Of a DNA stretch of 64,000 nt, positions 9,353-21,573 are shown piece by piece. The stretch is from Pseudomonas urmiensis (GTDB taxonomy: Bacteria; Pseudomonadota; Gammaproteobacteria; Pseudomonadales; Pseudomonadaceae), in the NCBI RefSeq assembly GCF_014268815.2, contig NZ_JABWRE020000001.1, forward strand, positions 3,415,001-3,479,000, given 5' to 3'. The translations under genes were made by a program, and so were the position numbers. The notes under the pieces were generated by a model that did not search any database, had not been told where the DNA came from, and saw only the letters and a list, made by a program, of their open reading frames with translations. Positions within the stretch are counted from its first letter, which is position 1; every line of letters starts with the position of its first letter.

Positions 9353-9652
9353 TCAGGTGTGGACCTCATGCTCTTCTTCATTGACCCGGTCACGCAGCTC
9401 TTTGCCCGGCTTGAAGTGTGGCACGAACTTGCCTTCGAGGCTCACCGACTGGCCGGTCTTGGGGTTGCGCCCTACCCGGGGAGCGCGATAGTGCAGAGAG
9501 AAGCTGCCAAATCCACGGATCTCGATGCGATCGCCAGTGGCCAGGCATTGCGACATCTGCTCAAGCATGGTCTTGATGGCCAGCTCGACGTCCTTGGACG
9601 AGAGCAGCCCTTGATGGGTGACAATACGTTCGATCAGCTCCGACTTCGTCAT
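9353..9652 (-). CDS. ihfB: Integration host factor beta subunit
   Basis: A 99-residue DNABII protein beginning [10 protein letters not shown]. The DNA-intercalating beta-arm has [10 protein letters not shown] with the proline that kinks DNA, preceded by the GFGSF motif. Full length for IhfB. With IhfA (not in the window) it forms the heterodimer that bends DNA at WATCAANNNNTTR sites. The start has an AAGGG ribosome-binding site. It lies downstream of rpsA but beyond a strong terminator, so it should have its own promoter in the 480-base gap. In pseudomonads this gene marks the edge of the O-antigen locus. Confidence 0.97.
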   Translation of the reverse strand: MTKSELIERIVTHQGLLSSKDVELAIKTMLEQMSQCLATGDRIEIRGFGSFSLHYRAPRVGRNPKTGQSVSLEGKFVPHFKPGKELRDRVNEEEHEVHT

Positions 9653-9956
9653 ATTTTTCCCTTCGTTATCAAGCAGCTAGATCATTGCTTAACCAGTTTG
9701 TAGCACGCTCTGGGGGATTTGAACAGGGCGGTTCTTGACTTAATAAAAAAATTCAAGATTGGTGCAGTGGGAGATGAGGGTGCGCACAGTGCTGGGGCGT
9801 GGGGTGCTCACACGGGTATGGTGGGGTTAGGGCCTCTGGGGCTGCCTCGCAGCCAAGGCAATGCCTACAGCGCGCTTAAGGCATATACAACTGCTGTAGG
9901 CGAGCCTGGCCGGCACTGGCATTAGCAGGGTCGACATCATTGCCTGATTAAGCGCT

Positions 9957-9981
9957 ATCGCGGGGCAAGCCCGCTCCCACG
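9957..9981. repeat. REP element, single copy
   Basis: ATCGCGGGGC joined to AAGCCCGCTCCCACG, the standard REP of this genome, here without an inverted partner. It lies between the rpsA terminator and ihfB. Confidence 0.85.
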
Positions 9982-10088
9982 CTGGAACCTGCTCCCTGCG
10001 CGGCAGCGCAGCCCGCGAGGGCTAAGTGATCTCCTAGGCGATGAGTGCCAGTCCTCGGCGGGAGAGAGGGGCTTAAAAGGCGGGCAAT

Positions 10089-10112
10089 AAAAAAGGGCGA
10101 CCTAAGTCGCCC
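10089..10112 (-). terminator. Rho-independent terminator of rpsA
   Basis: Perfect 7-bp stem GGGCGAC/GTCGCCC with a four-base loop, followed on the minus strand by a run of six T residues. It starts 24 bases after the rpsA stop. This is the clearest terminator in the window and ends the gyrA-rpsA block. Confidence 0.9.
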
Positions 10113-10135
10113 TTCTTTTACCGATCAAACAGAAC

Positions 10136-11812
10136 TCAGTTCTGTTTGGCCATTGCTTCGCGCAGCAGCGCAGCCATGGTGGTGTCGGCAGCAGCTTCTG
10201 GAGCCGCTTTCAGGCTCTGGATAGCTTCGCGCTCTTCAGCGTCGTCTTTCGATTTGATCGACAGGCTGATAACGCGGGACTTACGGTCGACGCTGATGAT
10301 CTTAGCTTCGATCTCTTCGCCTTCCTTCAGGACGTTACGGGCGTCTTCGACGCGGTCACGGCTGATTTCGGAAGCTTTCAGAGTGGCTTCGATGTCGTCG
10401 GCCAGGGTAACGATGGCGCCTTTGGCGTCAACTTCTTTGACGATACCCTTAACGATTGCACCCTTGTCGTTCACAGCAACGAAGTTGGAGAACGGATCGT
10501 CTTCCAGTTGCTTGATACCCAGGGAGATGCGCTCGCGCTCTGGATCGACCGACAGGATGACGGTTTCCAGCTCGTCGCCCTTCTTGAAACGACGTACGGC
10601 TTCTTCGCCGGTTTCGTTCCAGGAGATGTCGGACAGGTGAACCAGACCGTCGATGCCGCCGTCCAGACCAATGAAGATACCGAAGTCGGTGATCGACTTG
10701 ATGGTACCGGTGATCTTGTCACCCTTGTTGAACTGGCCGGAGAAGTCTTCCCATGGGTTGGACTTGCACTGCTTGATGCCCAGGGAGATACGACGACGCT
10801 CTTCGTCGATGTCCAGAACCATAACTTCCACTTCGTCGCCAACCTGAACGACTTTCGACGGGTGGATGTTTTTGTTGGTCCAGTCCATTTCGGAAACGTG
10901 TACCAGACCTTCAACGCCTTCTTCCAGCTCAGCGAAGCAGCCGTAGTCGGTCAGGTTGGTAACGCGAGCCTGTACGCGAGTACCTTCTGGGTAGCGTGCA
11001 GTGATAGCGACCCACGGATCTTCGCCCATTTGCTTCAGACCCAGGGAAACGCGGTTGCGCTCACGGTCGAACTTCAGGACGCGAACATCAACTTCATCGC
11101 CAACGTTGACGATTTCCGACGGGTGCTTGATACGCTTCCAAGCCATGTCGGTGATGTGCAGCAGGCCGTCGATACCGCCCAGGTCCACGAATGCGCCGTA
11201 GTCGGTGAGGTTCTTGACGATACCTTTGACTTGTTGGCCTTCCTGCAGGGTTTCCAGCAGGGCTTCGCGCTCGGCGCTGTTCTCGGCTTCCAGGACGCTG
11301 CGACGCGAAACAACGACGTTGTTGCGCTTCTGGTCCAGCTTGATGACCTTGAATTCCAGCTCTTTGCCTTCGAGGTGGGTGGTGTCGCGCACTGGGCGGA
11401 CATCAACCAGGGAACCTGGCAGGAACGCACGGATACCGTTAACGTCGACAGTGAAGCCGCCTTTAACCTTACCGTTGATAACGCCCTTGACCACTTCTTC
11501 GGCGGCGAAAGCTGCTTCCAGAACAATCCAGCACTCGGCGCGCTTGGCTTTTTCACGGGACAGTTTGGTTTCGCCAAAGCCGTCTTCGACCGCGTCCAGC
11601 GCAACGTGAACTTCGTCACCGACCTTGATGGTCAGCTCGCCAGCTTCGTTGTAGAACTGCTCGAGCGGGATGACGCCCTCGGACTTCAGGCCAGCGTGTA
11701 CGGTAACCCAGTCGCCGTCGATGTCGACAACGATACCGGTGATGATCGCACCCGGCTGAAGATTGAGGGTTTTCAGGCTTTCTTCAAAGAGTTCTGCAAA
11801 GCTTTCGCTCAT
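10136..11812 (-). CDS. rpsA: 30S ribosomal protein S1
   Basis: A 558-residue protein with six consecutive S1 RNA-binding repeats; each shows the G-x-V-x-x-I/L-x-D-F/Y-G-x-F/I signature (for example [16 protein letters not shown] and [17 protein letters not shown]). S1 binds mRNA and brings it to the 30S subunit. I chose the ATG at 11812 ([12 protein letters not shown]), with AGGA seven bases upstream; the longer frame to 11938 has no support. It lies 122 bases after cmk and ends with a strong terminator. Confidence 0.98.
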   Translation of the reverse strand: MSESFAELFEESLKTLNLQPGAIITGIVVDIDGDWVTVHAGLKSEGVIPLEQFYNEAGELTIKVGDEVHVALDAVEDGFGETKLSREKAKRAECWIVLEAAFAAEEVVKGVINGKVKGGFTVDVNGIRAFLPGSLVDVRPVRDTTHLEGKELEFKVIKLDQKRNNVVVSRRSVLEAENSAEREALLETLQEGQQVKGIVKNLTDYGAFVDLGGIDGLLHITDMAWKRIKHPSEIVNVGDEVDVRVLKFDRERNRVSLGLKQMGEDPWVAITARYPEGTRVQARVTNLTDYGCFAELEEGVEGLVHVSEMDWTNKNIHPSKVVQVGDEVEVMVLDIDEERRRISLGIKQCKSNPWEDFSGQFNKGDKITGTIKSITDFGIFIGLDGGIDGLVHLSDISWNETGEEAVRRFKKGDELETVILSVDPERERISLGIKQLEDDPFSNFVAVNDKGAIVKGIVKEVDAKGAIVTLADDIEATLKASEISRDRVEDARNVLKEGEEIEAKIISVDRKSRVISLSIKSKDDAEEREAIQSLKAAPEAAADTTMAALLREAMAKQN

Positions 11813-11934
11813 TTTAATTCCTGTAGATTTGGGCGAAGGAAACGCCCCTAGCCACATTCCAGACAATGTGGGTTTCGTTATGTAAAGGAAAGCGGGCAGG
11901 ACGTTGACTGGTGCCCCTGCCTGCCTTCCTGTCA

Positions 11935-12621
11935 TCAAATGAGATCGCGAAGGGCGAGCTCACTTCTGATGCGTTGCAACACCTGCTCGATGGACAACTC
12001 TGTCGAGTCCAGCTGAATCGCATCGGCCGCCGGCTTGAGCGGGGCCACTGCACGCTGGGTGTCACGCTCATCGCGCGCACGTATCTCATCCAGGAGACTC
12101 GCCAGACTAACATCTTCACCCTTGCCCTTCAACTGCAAATAGCGGCGTCGAGCGCGTTCCTCCGCGCTGGCGGTGAGGAACACTTTCAAGGGCGCATCGG
12201 GGAACACCACGGTGCCCATGTCACGGCCATCGGCGATCAACCCGGGGGCTTCGCGGAAGGCGCGCTGGCGCTGCAGCAAGGCTTCACGCACTGCCGGCAG
12301 CGAAGCCACCATCGAGGCGCCGGCGCCGACTGTCTCGGTGCGGATGACATTGCTGACGTCTTCACCCTCAAGGATGATCTGTTGCAGCTTACCGGGTTCA
12401 GCCGCGATGAACTGCACATCCAGATGGGCGGCCAGGGCCTTGAGCAGCTCTTCGTTGGTCAGGTCGACGCCGTGGTTGCTGGCGTTGAACGCCAGCAAAC
12501 GGTACAGCGCGCCGGAGTCGAGCAGGCGCCAGCCGAGCTCGCGGGCGAGCAGTCCGGCTACGGTACCTTTACCCGAACCGCTAGGTCCGTCGATGGTGAT
12601 GACGGGGGCTTGCGAATTCAC
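11935..12621 (-). CDS. cmk: Cytidylate kinase
   Basis: A 228-residue kinase that phosphorylates CMP and dCMP with ATP. P-loop GPSGSGKGT near residues 10-18, [11 protein letters not shown] in the CMP-binding part, and [11 protein letters not shown] in the lid. The start is the GTG at 12621, which overlaps the tyrA-aroA stop by four bases (GTGA), showing translational coupling; the reading frame continues upstream but only through aroA sequence. Usual length for the family. The cmk-rpsA pairing is common in proteobacteria. Confidence 0.95.
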   Translation of the reverse strand: MNSQAPVITIDGPSGSGKGTVAGLLARELGWRLLDSGALYRLLAFNASNHGVDLTNEELLKALAAHLDVQFIAAEPGKLQQIILEGEDVSNVIRTETVGAGASMVASLPAVREALLQRQRAFREAPGLIADGRDMGTVVFPDAPLKVFLTASAEERARRRYLQLKGKGEDVSLASLLDEIRARDERDTQRAVAPLKPAADAIQLDSTELSIEQVLQRIRSELALRDLI

Positions 12622-14858
12622 GATTGAGCCTCTTGCGCGACGCGGATGCCAACTTCGGCGCACAGGGCGAGGAAGTTCGGGAACGAGGTGGCGACGTTGG
12701 CGCAGTCATGGATGCGTACCGGCGCAGTGGCGCGCAGCGAGGCAACGCTGAAGGCCATCGCGATACGGTGGTCGCCGTGACCATGCACTTCGCCGCCGCC
12801 GATCGGGCCGCCGTCGATGATGATGCCGTCCGGGGTCGGTTGGCACTTCACGCCCAGGGTGATCAGGCCGTCAGCCATGACCTGGATACGGTCCGATTCC
12901 TTGACCCGCAGCTCTTCGGCGCCACGCAGGATGGTGCGCCCTTCGGCGCAGGCAGCGGCGACGAACAGCACGGGGAATTCGTCGATGGCCAGCGGCACCA
13001 GCTCTTCAGGGATCTCGATACCTTTGAGCTTGGCCCCGCGCACGCGCAGGTCAGCCACGGGCTCGCCGCCAACTTCACGCTGGTTTTCCAGAGTGATGTC
13101 GCCGCCCATCAGGCGCAGGATGTCGATCACGCCGGTACGGGTCGGATTGATGCCAACGTGCTCCAGCACCAGCTCGGAACCCTCGGCAATCGATGCCGCG
13201 ACCAGGAAGAACGCCGCCGACGAGATATCTGCCGGGACTTCGATGCGGGTTGCCGTCAGCTTGCCGCCAGCCTGCAGCGAGGCGACCGGGCCGTTGGACT
13301 CAACGGCATAGCCAAAGCCGCGCAGCATGCGCTCGGTATGGTCACGGGTCGGCGCAGGCTCGGTGACGGTGGTCTTGCCTTCGGCGTACAGGCCTGCCAG
13401 CAGCAGGCAGGATTTGACCTGGGCACTGGCCATCGGCAGCGTGTAGGTCAGCGCCTTGAGCTTTTGCCCACCGCGAATGGTCAGCGGTGGACGGCCGTCC
13501 GGGCCGGTCTCGACCACAGCGCCCATCTCACGCAGCGGGTTGGCCACGCGGTTCATCGGGCGCTTGGACAGCGAAGCGTCGCCGGTCATGGTCACGTCGA
13601 ACGGCTGACCGGCCAGCAGGCCGGAGAGCAGGCGCATCGAGGTGCCGGAGTTGCCGACATAGATCGGCCCAGGCGGCGGCTTGAGGCCATGCAGGCCGAC
13701 GCCATGAATGGTCACCCGACCATGGTTGGGGCCTTCGATGACCACACCCATGTCGCGGAAGGCCTGCAGGGTCGCCAGGGCGTCCTCGCCTTCGAGGAAG
13801 CCTTCGACCTCGGTGGTGCCTTCGGCCAGCGAGCCGAGCATGATCGAGCGATGGGAAATCGACTTGTCGCCTGGAACGCGGATCCGTCCGGACACGCGGC
13901 CACCAGGTTGGGCCAGGAAAATCAGATCGTTGGCGTTCATAGCGTCCACATAGGCCCGACGGGCCAAGATTTTACTGAAATGCTCGCGGGCAACCCGAGC
14001 GCGGGTGAATACACCCAGCAACTGGTGCCCGTCCCCTGCATCGACCGCGTCGCGCAAGGCGTCGAGGTCGCTACGAAATGTATCAAGGGTGCGCAGGACA
14101 GCTTCGCGGTTGGCGAGGAAGATGTCGTGCCACATGATCGGGTCGCTACCGGCGATTCTCGTGAAATCGCGGAAGCCTCCCGCAGCGTACCGGAAGATCT
14201 CGAGGTTTTCATTGCGCTTGGCCAGCGAGTCGACCAGGCCAAACGCCAGCAGGTGCGGCAGGTGACTGGTGGCGGCCAGCACTTCGTCGTGGCGCTCCAC
14301 CGGCATGTGCTCGACATCTGCATCCAGCGCACGCCACAGGCGATCGACCAGCGCCAGCGCGGCAGGGTCGGTTTCAGCCAGAGGCGTGAGGATGACTTTA
14401 TGGCGGCGGAACAGCGTCGCATTGGAAGCCTCCACCCCGCTCTGCTCGGAGCCGGCTATCGGGTGACCGGGGACGAAGCGCGGCAGGGACGCACCGAGCA
14501 CTTCGCGGGCGGCGCGTACCACGTTGCACTTGGCGCTGCCGACATCGGTGATGACCGCATCGCCGAGATCGAGCTGGGCCAGGCGCGCGAGGACTTTTTC
14601 CATGGCCAGGATTGGCACGGCCAGCTGGATGACGTCGGCGCCGACGCAGGCGGTCGCCAAGTCTTCTTCGCAGCGGTCGACCACGCCTAGCGCTACTGCC
14701 TGTTTGCGTGAGGGTGCGTCGAGATCGACACCGACCACTTCACGGCACAGGCCGCTTTCGCGCAGGCCCTTGGCGAACGAGCCGCCGATCAGGCCGAGGC
14801 CGACGACTACCAGGCGACCGATAATCGGCGCGGATTTGTTTGCTACCACATCAACCAC
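12618..14858 (-). CDS. tyrA-aroA: Fused prephenate dehydrogenase / EPSP synthase
   Basis: A 746-residue two-domain enzyme. Residues 1 to about 300 form prephenate dehydrogenase (NAD motif GLGLIGGS at 20-27), making 4-hydroxyphenylpyruvate for tyrosine. Residues about 315-746 form 3-phosphoshikimate 1-carboxyvinyltransferase (GDKS 330-333, GNSGT 402-406, SAQVK 478-482, RDHTE 505-509, NPTR 571-574, KESDR near 684). The fusion is known in pseudomonads. The start is a GTG at 14858 or possibly a second GTG at 14849. It overlaps cmk by four bases. In P. aeruginosa hisC2 lies directly upstream; here that place holds a REP doublet. The four EPSP synthase motifs are those of class II enzymes. Confidence 0.95.
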   Translation of the reverse strand: MVDVVANKSAPIIGRLVVVGLGLIGGSFAKGLRESGLCREVVGVDLDAPSRKQAVALGVVDRCEEDLATACVGADVIQLAVPILAMEKVLARLAQLDLGDAVITDVGSAKCNVVRAAREVLGASLPRFVPGHPIAGSEQSGVEASNATLFRRHKVILTPLAETDPAALALVDRLWRALDADVEHMPVERHDEVLAATSHLPHLLAFGLVDSLAKRNENLEIFRYAAGGFRDFTRIAGSDPIMWHDIFLANREAVLRTLDTFRSDLDALRDAVDAGDGHQLLGVFTRARVAREHFSKILARRAYVDAMNANDLIFLAQPGGRVSGRIRVPGDKSISHRSIMLGSLAEGTTEVEGFLEGEDALATLQAFRDMGVVIEGPNHGRVTIHGVGLHGLKPPPGPIYVGNSGTSMRLLSGLLAGQPFDVTMTGDASLSKRPMNRVANPLREMGAVVETGPDGRPPLTIRGGQKLKALTYTLPMASAQVKSCLLLAGLYAEGKTTVTEPAPTRDHTERMLRGFGYAVESNGPVASLQAGGKLTATRIEVPADISSAAFFLVAASIAEGSELVLEHVGINPTRTGVIDILRLMGGDITLENQREVGGEPVADLRVRGAKLKGIEIPEELVPLAIDEFPVLFVAAACAEGRTILRGAEELRVKESDRIQVMADGLITLGVKCQPTPDGIIIDGGPIGGGEVHGHGDHRIAMAFSVASLRATAPVRIHDCANVATSFPNFLALCAEVGIRVAQEAQS

Positions 14859-14925
14859 GAGTGCGAACCCTGTTCAGAACGGCAGCCTGCTGCCGGATGA
14901 AAACATGCAGGTCATTTGAGGGGCT

Positions 14926-15051
14926 GGGGCCGCTGCGCGCCCCTTCGCGGGCAAGCCCGCTCCCACAGGGATTTGTGTCGTGCACAAGATCAGGTACAGC
15001 ACAGAACCCTGTGGGAGCGGGCTTGCCCGCGAAGGGGCGCGCAGCGGCCCC
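14926..15051. repeat. REP doublet (REPIN) with perfect 45-bp arms
   Basis: Arms at 14926-14970 and 15007-15051 are perfect reverse complements over 45 bases, with a 36-base spacer. The core is TTCGCGGGC/AAGCCCGCTCCCAC. It fills most of the 219 bases between pheA and tyrA-aroA, two genes on the same strand, and could form a long hairpin in the transcript. Confidence 0.95.
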
Positions 15052-15077
15052 ATCACCCTCACAGACCCGCTTCAACC

Positions 15078-16172
15078 TCAGAGTACCGCCTTCGGATACG
15101 AGCCCAGCACTTTCAGCGCAACGGCTTCCTGGCTGATCTTCTCCAGCACCGCCTTGATCAGCGGGTCGCGGTGATGACCCACGAAGTCGATGAAGAACAC
15201 GTACGTCCACTTGCCGCTACGCGACGGACGAGTCTCGATGCGAGTCAGGTCGATGCCATTGTCATGGAACGGCACCAGCAGCTCATGCAGCGCACCGGGC
15301 TTGTTGCTCATCGAGACGATGATCGAGGTCTTGTCGTCGCCGGTCGGCGGGACTTCCTGGCTGCCGATCATCAAGAACCGCGTGGAGTTGTCCGGACGGT
15401 CTTCGATCTTCTCCGCCAGGCGGGTCAAACCATACAGGTTGGCCGCCATATCGCCGGCGATCGCCGCCGAATTCCACTCACCCTTGACCCGCTTGGCCGC
15501 CTCGGCGTTGCTCGAAACCGCCACGCGCTCGACGTTCGGGTAATGGGCGTCCAGCCACTTGCGGCACTGGGCCAGCGACTGGGCGTGGGAGTAGATGCGG
15601 GTGATGCTGTCGGTCTTGGTGTTCTCGCCCACCAACAAGTGATGGTGAATACGCAGCTCGACTTCACCGCAGATGACCATGTCGTGCTCGAGGAAGCTGT
15701 CGAGGGTGTGGCTGACCGCACCTTCGGTGGAGTTCTCCACCGGCACTACGCCGAAGTTGACGGCGCCAGCTGCCACTTCGCGGAACACTTCGTCGATCGC
15801 CGCCATCGGCTTGCTGATCACGGCGTGACCAAAGTGCTTCATCGCCGCCGCCTGGGTGAAGGTGCCTTCAGGGCCGAGGTAGGCGACCTTGAGCGGCTCT
15901 TCCAGGGCCAGGCACGAGGACATGATTTCGCGGAACAGCCGCGCCATCTCTTCGTTACCCAGCGGCCCCTTGTTGCGCTCCATGACGCGCTTGAGCACAG
16001 CTGCTTCGCGCTCAGGGCGATAGAACACCGGCTTCTCGCCTTCGGCCAGGGTGGCGGTCTTGACCTTGGCCACTTCCTGGGCGCAGCGGGCACGCTCGCT
16101 GATCAGCTCGAGGATTTTCTCGTCGAGGCTGTCGATGCGCACGCGCAGCGCCTTGAGTTCCTGCTCGGCCAT
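15078..16172 (-). CDS. pheA: Bifunctional chorismate mutase / prephenate dehydratase (P-protein)
   Basis: A 364-residue enzyme of phenylalanine synthesis. Chorismate mutase domain about residues 1-90 (LRVRIDSLDEKILELI), prephenate dehydratase about 95-270 (YLGPEGTFTQAA, VENSTEGAV, TRFLMIG), and a C-terminal ACT domain about 280-360 with the phenylalanine-binding ESRP-like motif (TRIETRPSR). The ATG at 16172 overlaps the serC stop (TGATG), so the genes are translationally coupled. Usual length and order for the serC-pheA pair of gamma-proteobacteria. Confidence 0.97.
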   Translation of the reverse strand: MAEQELKALRVRIDSLDEKILELISERARCAQEVAKVKTATLAEGEKPVFYRPEREAAVLKRVMERNKGPLGNEEMARLFREIMSSCLALEEPLKVAYLGPEGTFTQAAAMKHFGHAVISKPMAAIDEVFREVAAGAVNFGVVPVENSTEGAVSHTLDSFLEHDMVICGEVELRIHHHLLVGENTKTDSITRIYSHAQSLAQCRKWLDAHYPNVERVAVSSNAEAAKRVKGEWNSAAIAGDMAANLYGLTRLAEKIEDRPDNSTRFLMIGSQEVPPTGDDKTSIIVSMSNKPGALHELLVPFHDNGIDLTRIETRPSRSGKWTYVFFIDFVGHHRDPLIKAVLEKISQEAVALKVLGSYPKAVL

Positions 16173-17257
16173 CAAGCGTGCTCCTTCTCGAATTCGGCCA
16201 TGTAGCCGACCAGCGCTTCAACGGCGTCCAGACCCAAGGCGTTGTAGATCGAGGCACGCATGCCGCCGACCGAACGGTGACCCTTGAGGTTGAGCAGGCC
16301 ACGGGCGTCAGCACCGGCAAGGAAGGCCTTGTCCAGGCGCTCGTCAGCCAGGCGGAACGGTACGTTCATCCACGAACGGGCGTTGACGCTGATCGGGTTG
16401 GTGTAGAAGTCGCTGGCATCGATGAAGCCGTACAGACGGTCTTTCTTGGCGCGGTTGCGTGCTTCCATGGCCTCGACGCCGCCCTGCTCCTTGAGCCACT
16501 CGAACACCAGGCCCGAGAGATACCAGGAGTAAGTCGCCGGGGTGTTGTACATCGAGCCGTTGTCGGCCGAAACCTTGTAGTCGAGCATGGTCGGGCAGCT
16601 GCTGCGGGCGCGACCGAGCAGGTCTTCGCGCACGATCACCACGACCAGGCCGCTTGGACCGATGTTCTTCTGCGCGCCGGCGTAGATCAGGCCGTAGTCG
16701 GCAACGTTGATCGGACGCGAGAGGATGTCGGACGACATGTCGACCACCAGCGGAACGTCTCCGGTCGCGGGCACCCAGTCAAACTGCAGGCCGCCAATGG
16801 TTTCGTTGGAAGCATAGTGGACGTATGCGGCGTTCTTGGTCAGGCTCCATTCGTTCTGGCCTGGAATAGCCAGGTAGTCGTAGCCCTTGGCGCTGGCAGC
16901 GACATTGATGTTGCCGAAGCGGCGCGCTTCTTCGATGGCCTTTTTCGACCAGATGCCGGTTTCGACGTAGTCGGCAGTGCCGGTTTCCGGCAGCAGGTTC
17001 AGCGGGATCTCGGCAAACTGCTGGCTGGCACCACCCTGCAGGAACAGGACTTTGTAGTTGGAGGGGACGGACAGCAGGTCACGCAGGTCTTGCTCGGCCT
17101 TTTCAGCGATGGCCACGTAGTCGTCGCTGCGATGGCTCATCTCCATCACCGACAAGCCCTTGCCACGCCAGTCCAGCATTTCAGCCTGGGCGCGCTGCAG
17201 GACAGCGTCAGGAAGCGCAGCAGGGCCTGCGCAGAAGTTAAAGGCTCGTTTGCTCAC
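16172..17257 (-). CDS. serC: Phosphoserine aminotransferase
   Basis: A 361-residue pyridoxal-phosphate enzyme converting 3-phosphohydroxypyruvate to phosphoserine, also used in pyridoxine synthesis. It begins SKRAFNFCAGPAALP, the family hallmark, has LFLQGGASQQF, and the PLP lysine in the GAQKNIGPSG motif. The start is the GTG at 17257 with a GAGAGTGGAT leader; a longer frame to 17368 runs into the gyrA-serC spacer and is not likely. It is 70 bases after gyrA across a hairpin. Confidence 0.97.
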   Translation of the reverse strand: MSKRAFNFCAGPAALPDAVLQRAQAEMLDWRGKGLSVMEMSHRSDDYVAIAEKAEQDLRDLLSVPSNYKVLFLQGGASQQFAEIPLNLLPETGTADYVETGIWSKKAIEEARRFGNINVAASAKGYDYLAIPGQNEWSLTKNAAYVHYASNETIGGLQFDWVPATGDVPLVVDMSSDILSRPINVADYGLIYAGAQKNIGPSGLVVVIVREDLLGRARSSCPTMLDYKVSADNGSMYNTPATYSWYLSGLVFEWLKEQGGVEAMEARNRAKKDRLYGFIDASDFYTNPISVNARSWMNVPFRLADERLDKAFLAGADARGLLNLKGHRSVGGMRASIYNALGLDAVEALVGYMAEFEKEHA

Positions 17258-17286
17258 ATCCACTCTCGCTCTGCTCTGTTCAGTAA

Positions 17287-17310
17287 GCGGGGCGACCATA
17301 GTCGCCCCGC
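17287..17310 (-). terminator. Hairpin between gyrA and serC
   Basis: Perfect 10-bp stem GCGGGGCGAC/GTCGCCCCGC with a four-base loop, starting 18 bases after the gyrA stop. No long T-run follows, so it may be a partial terminator or an mRNA-stabilising structure that uncouples gyrA from serC-pheA. Confidence 0.6.
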
Positions 17311-17327
17311 CGGGTTGTTGCGCTGTG

Positions 17328-20093
<2,766 letters not shown>

Positions 20094-20344
20094 GAGAAGC
20101 CTGATTCCTTTTTCTGGTGAAACCTCGTCCAAGTCCATCAAGGACGAACGAAGCTCGTCGCCGCAGCGCACAGTGGTGCGACGACTTACGACAAATCAAT
20201 AGGTTGTGCCTTGGATCTGCGCAATGAAGACCACCTCAATGGGCGGCCTTGGAAACTGCCGGATGGTATCACAAAGGCGGTGCCGATGGGAGATATGGCA
20301 GGTTGCCGCTAATTCGTGAAATCCGCAGGCCCGCAGCCACTCCC

Positions 20345-20369
20345 ATCGCGGGGCAAGCCCGCTCCCACG
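20345..20369. repeat. REP element, single copy, between gyrA and mtnA
   Basis: One standard REP copy (ATCGCGGGGC plus AAGCCCGCTCCCACG) 19 bases after the mtnA stop. The rest of the 294-base gap (20094-20387) should carry the gyrA promoter; I could not pick out a convincing -35/-10 pair. Confidence 0.85.
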
Positions 20370-20387
20370 CCCCGCTCCAGACCGGTT

Positions 20388-21464
20388 TCAGTGCAGACGC
20401 TTACGGCACATCAATTGGGCAAGCTTGGCGGTGTCTGGCCGCTCGACGATGCCTTTTTCGGTCACGATCACATCGACCAGGTCCGCCGGGGTCACGTCGA
20501 ACACCGGATTGAACACCTCCACCTCAGCGGCAAAGCGGCTGGCCGCGACATCCAGCAACTCGTCGGCATCGCGCTCTTCCAGTGGAATGTCATCCCCCGT
20601 CGCCAGGTTCAGGTCGATGCTGGTGCTCGGTGCCACGACCATGAAGCGCACGCCGTGGTGCATTGCCGCCACCGCCATCTGGTAGGTGCCGATCTTGCTG
20701 GCCACATCGCCATTGGCAGCGATGCAGTCGGCGCCGACCACCACCCAGGTGATGCCCTTGACCTTCATCAGGTGGGCCATTGCCGAATCCGCGCAGAGCG
20801 TCGCCGGGATGCCTTCGTGGGCCAGCTCCCAGGTAGTCAGGCGCGAACCCTGCAACCAAGGGCGGGTTTCGCCGACATACACGCGCTCGACCATCCCTTC
20901 GAGGAAGGCTGCGCGAATCACCCCCAGCGCCGTGCCAAAGCCGCCGCTGGCCAAGGCCCCGGCATTGCCGTGGGTGAGCAGGGTCTGCTCATTGCCCTGA
21001 TGGCGACGGATCTGCTCGATGCCGTACTGGGCCATGGTCAGGTTGGCTTCACGGTCGCTCTCATGAATCGCTACGGCTTCGGCTTCCATTACCGCCAGCA
21101 CGTCTTCATCCGGGCGCAGGCGCTGCAGCCGATCACGCATGCGGTTGAGCGACCAGAACAGGTTGGCGGCGGTCGGGCGCGACTCGGCCAGGGCGAGGAA
21201 ATCCTCCTCCAGGGCCATTTCCCAGTCGTCATCCTCGGCCAGCCGATCGCGCAGGGCCAGAACCAGGCCGTAGGCGGCGCTGATGCCAATCGCTGGCGCG
21301 CCACGCACCGCCATGCCCTGGATCGCCTTGACCACATCTTCTACATCGGTGCAAGCCAGCCAGTGCTCTTGCGACGGCAGCAGGCGCTGGTCGAGCAGAT
21401 GCAGGGTGCCGCCACGCCACTGGATGCCGGTCACCTTCTCCGCCGCCAAAAGTCGCTCGCGCAT
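20388..21464 (-). CDS. mtnA: Methylthioribose-1-phosphate isomerase (MtnA)
   Basis: A 358-residue eIF2B-related isomerase that converts 5-methylthioribose-1-phosphate to 5-methylthioribulose-1-phosphate in methionine salvage. Family motifs are RGAPAIG (54-60) and GAD near the catalytic aspartate D246. The usual catalytic cysteine motif LTHCN-G reads LTHGNAG here, with glycine at 166; a cysteine stands at 247 directly after D246, where many relatives have arginine. So the fold is clear, but the active site differs from the B. subtilis type. Start ATG at 21464. It is divergent from mtaD, which acts earlier in the same pathway. Confidence 0.9.
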   Translation of the reverse strand: MRERLLAAEKVTGIQWRGGTLHLLDQRLLPSQEHWLACTDVEDVVKAIQGMAVRGAPAIGISAAYGLVLALRDRLAEDDDWEMALEEDFLALAESRPTAANLFWSLNRMRDRLQRLRPDEDVLAVMEAEAVAIHESDREANLTMAQYGIEQIRRHQGNEQTLLTHGNAGALASGGFGTALGVIRAAFLEGMVERVYVGETRPWLQGSRLTTWELAHEGIPATLCADSAMAHLMKVKGITWVVVGADCIAANGDVASKIGTYQMAVAAMHHGVRFMVVAPSTSIDLNLATGDDIPLEERDADELLDVAASRFAAEVEVFNPVFDVTPADLVDVIVTEKGIVERPDTAKLAQLMCRKRLH

Positions 21465-21573
21465 CGCCTGTCCCCGTCGTTCGGTGATCAAAAGGCGGCG
21501 ATTATAGCGAGCCTCAGCCGCGGGCGCTCGGGTATACTGCGCGTTCCGCCCAAACGTTGCAGGTAGCCCACGC

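Larger units (their letters stand above)
9653..10135. other. Intergenic region between rpsA and ihfB
   Basis: About 480 bases. It holds the rpsA terminator (10089-10112), one REP copy (9957-9981) and an AT-rich stretch (about 9735-9765) at a distance suited to an ihfB promoter. A 68-codon plus-strand frame (9719-9925) has no family resemblance and no ribosome-binding site. I see no RNA gene here. Confidence 0.6.

Noticed and set aside
9719..9925. 68-codon plus-strand frame between ihfB and rpsA
   Set aside because: Low-complexity Gly-rich sequence without a ribosome-binding site or known family.
10508..11851. Open frame of 447 codons on the plus strand
   Set aside because: Antisense of rpsA; its apparent repeats only mirror the S1 repeats.
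12624..14690. Open frame of 688 codons on the plus strand
   Set aside because: Antisense of tyrA-aroA; no recognisable domain.
14926..15051. Repeats considered as a CRISPR array
   Set aside because: Only two arms in inverted order with no regular spacers; matches REP doublets elsewhere in the window, and no cas genes are present.
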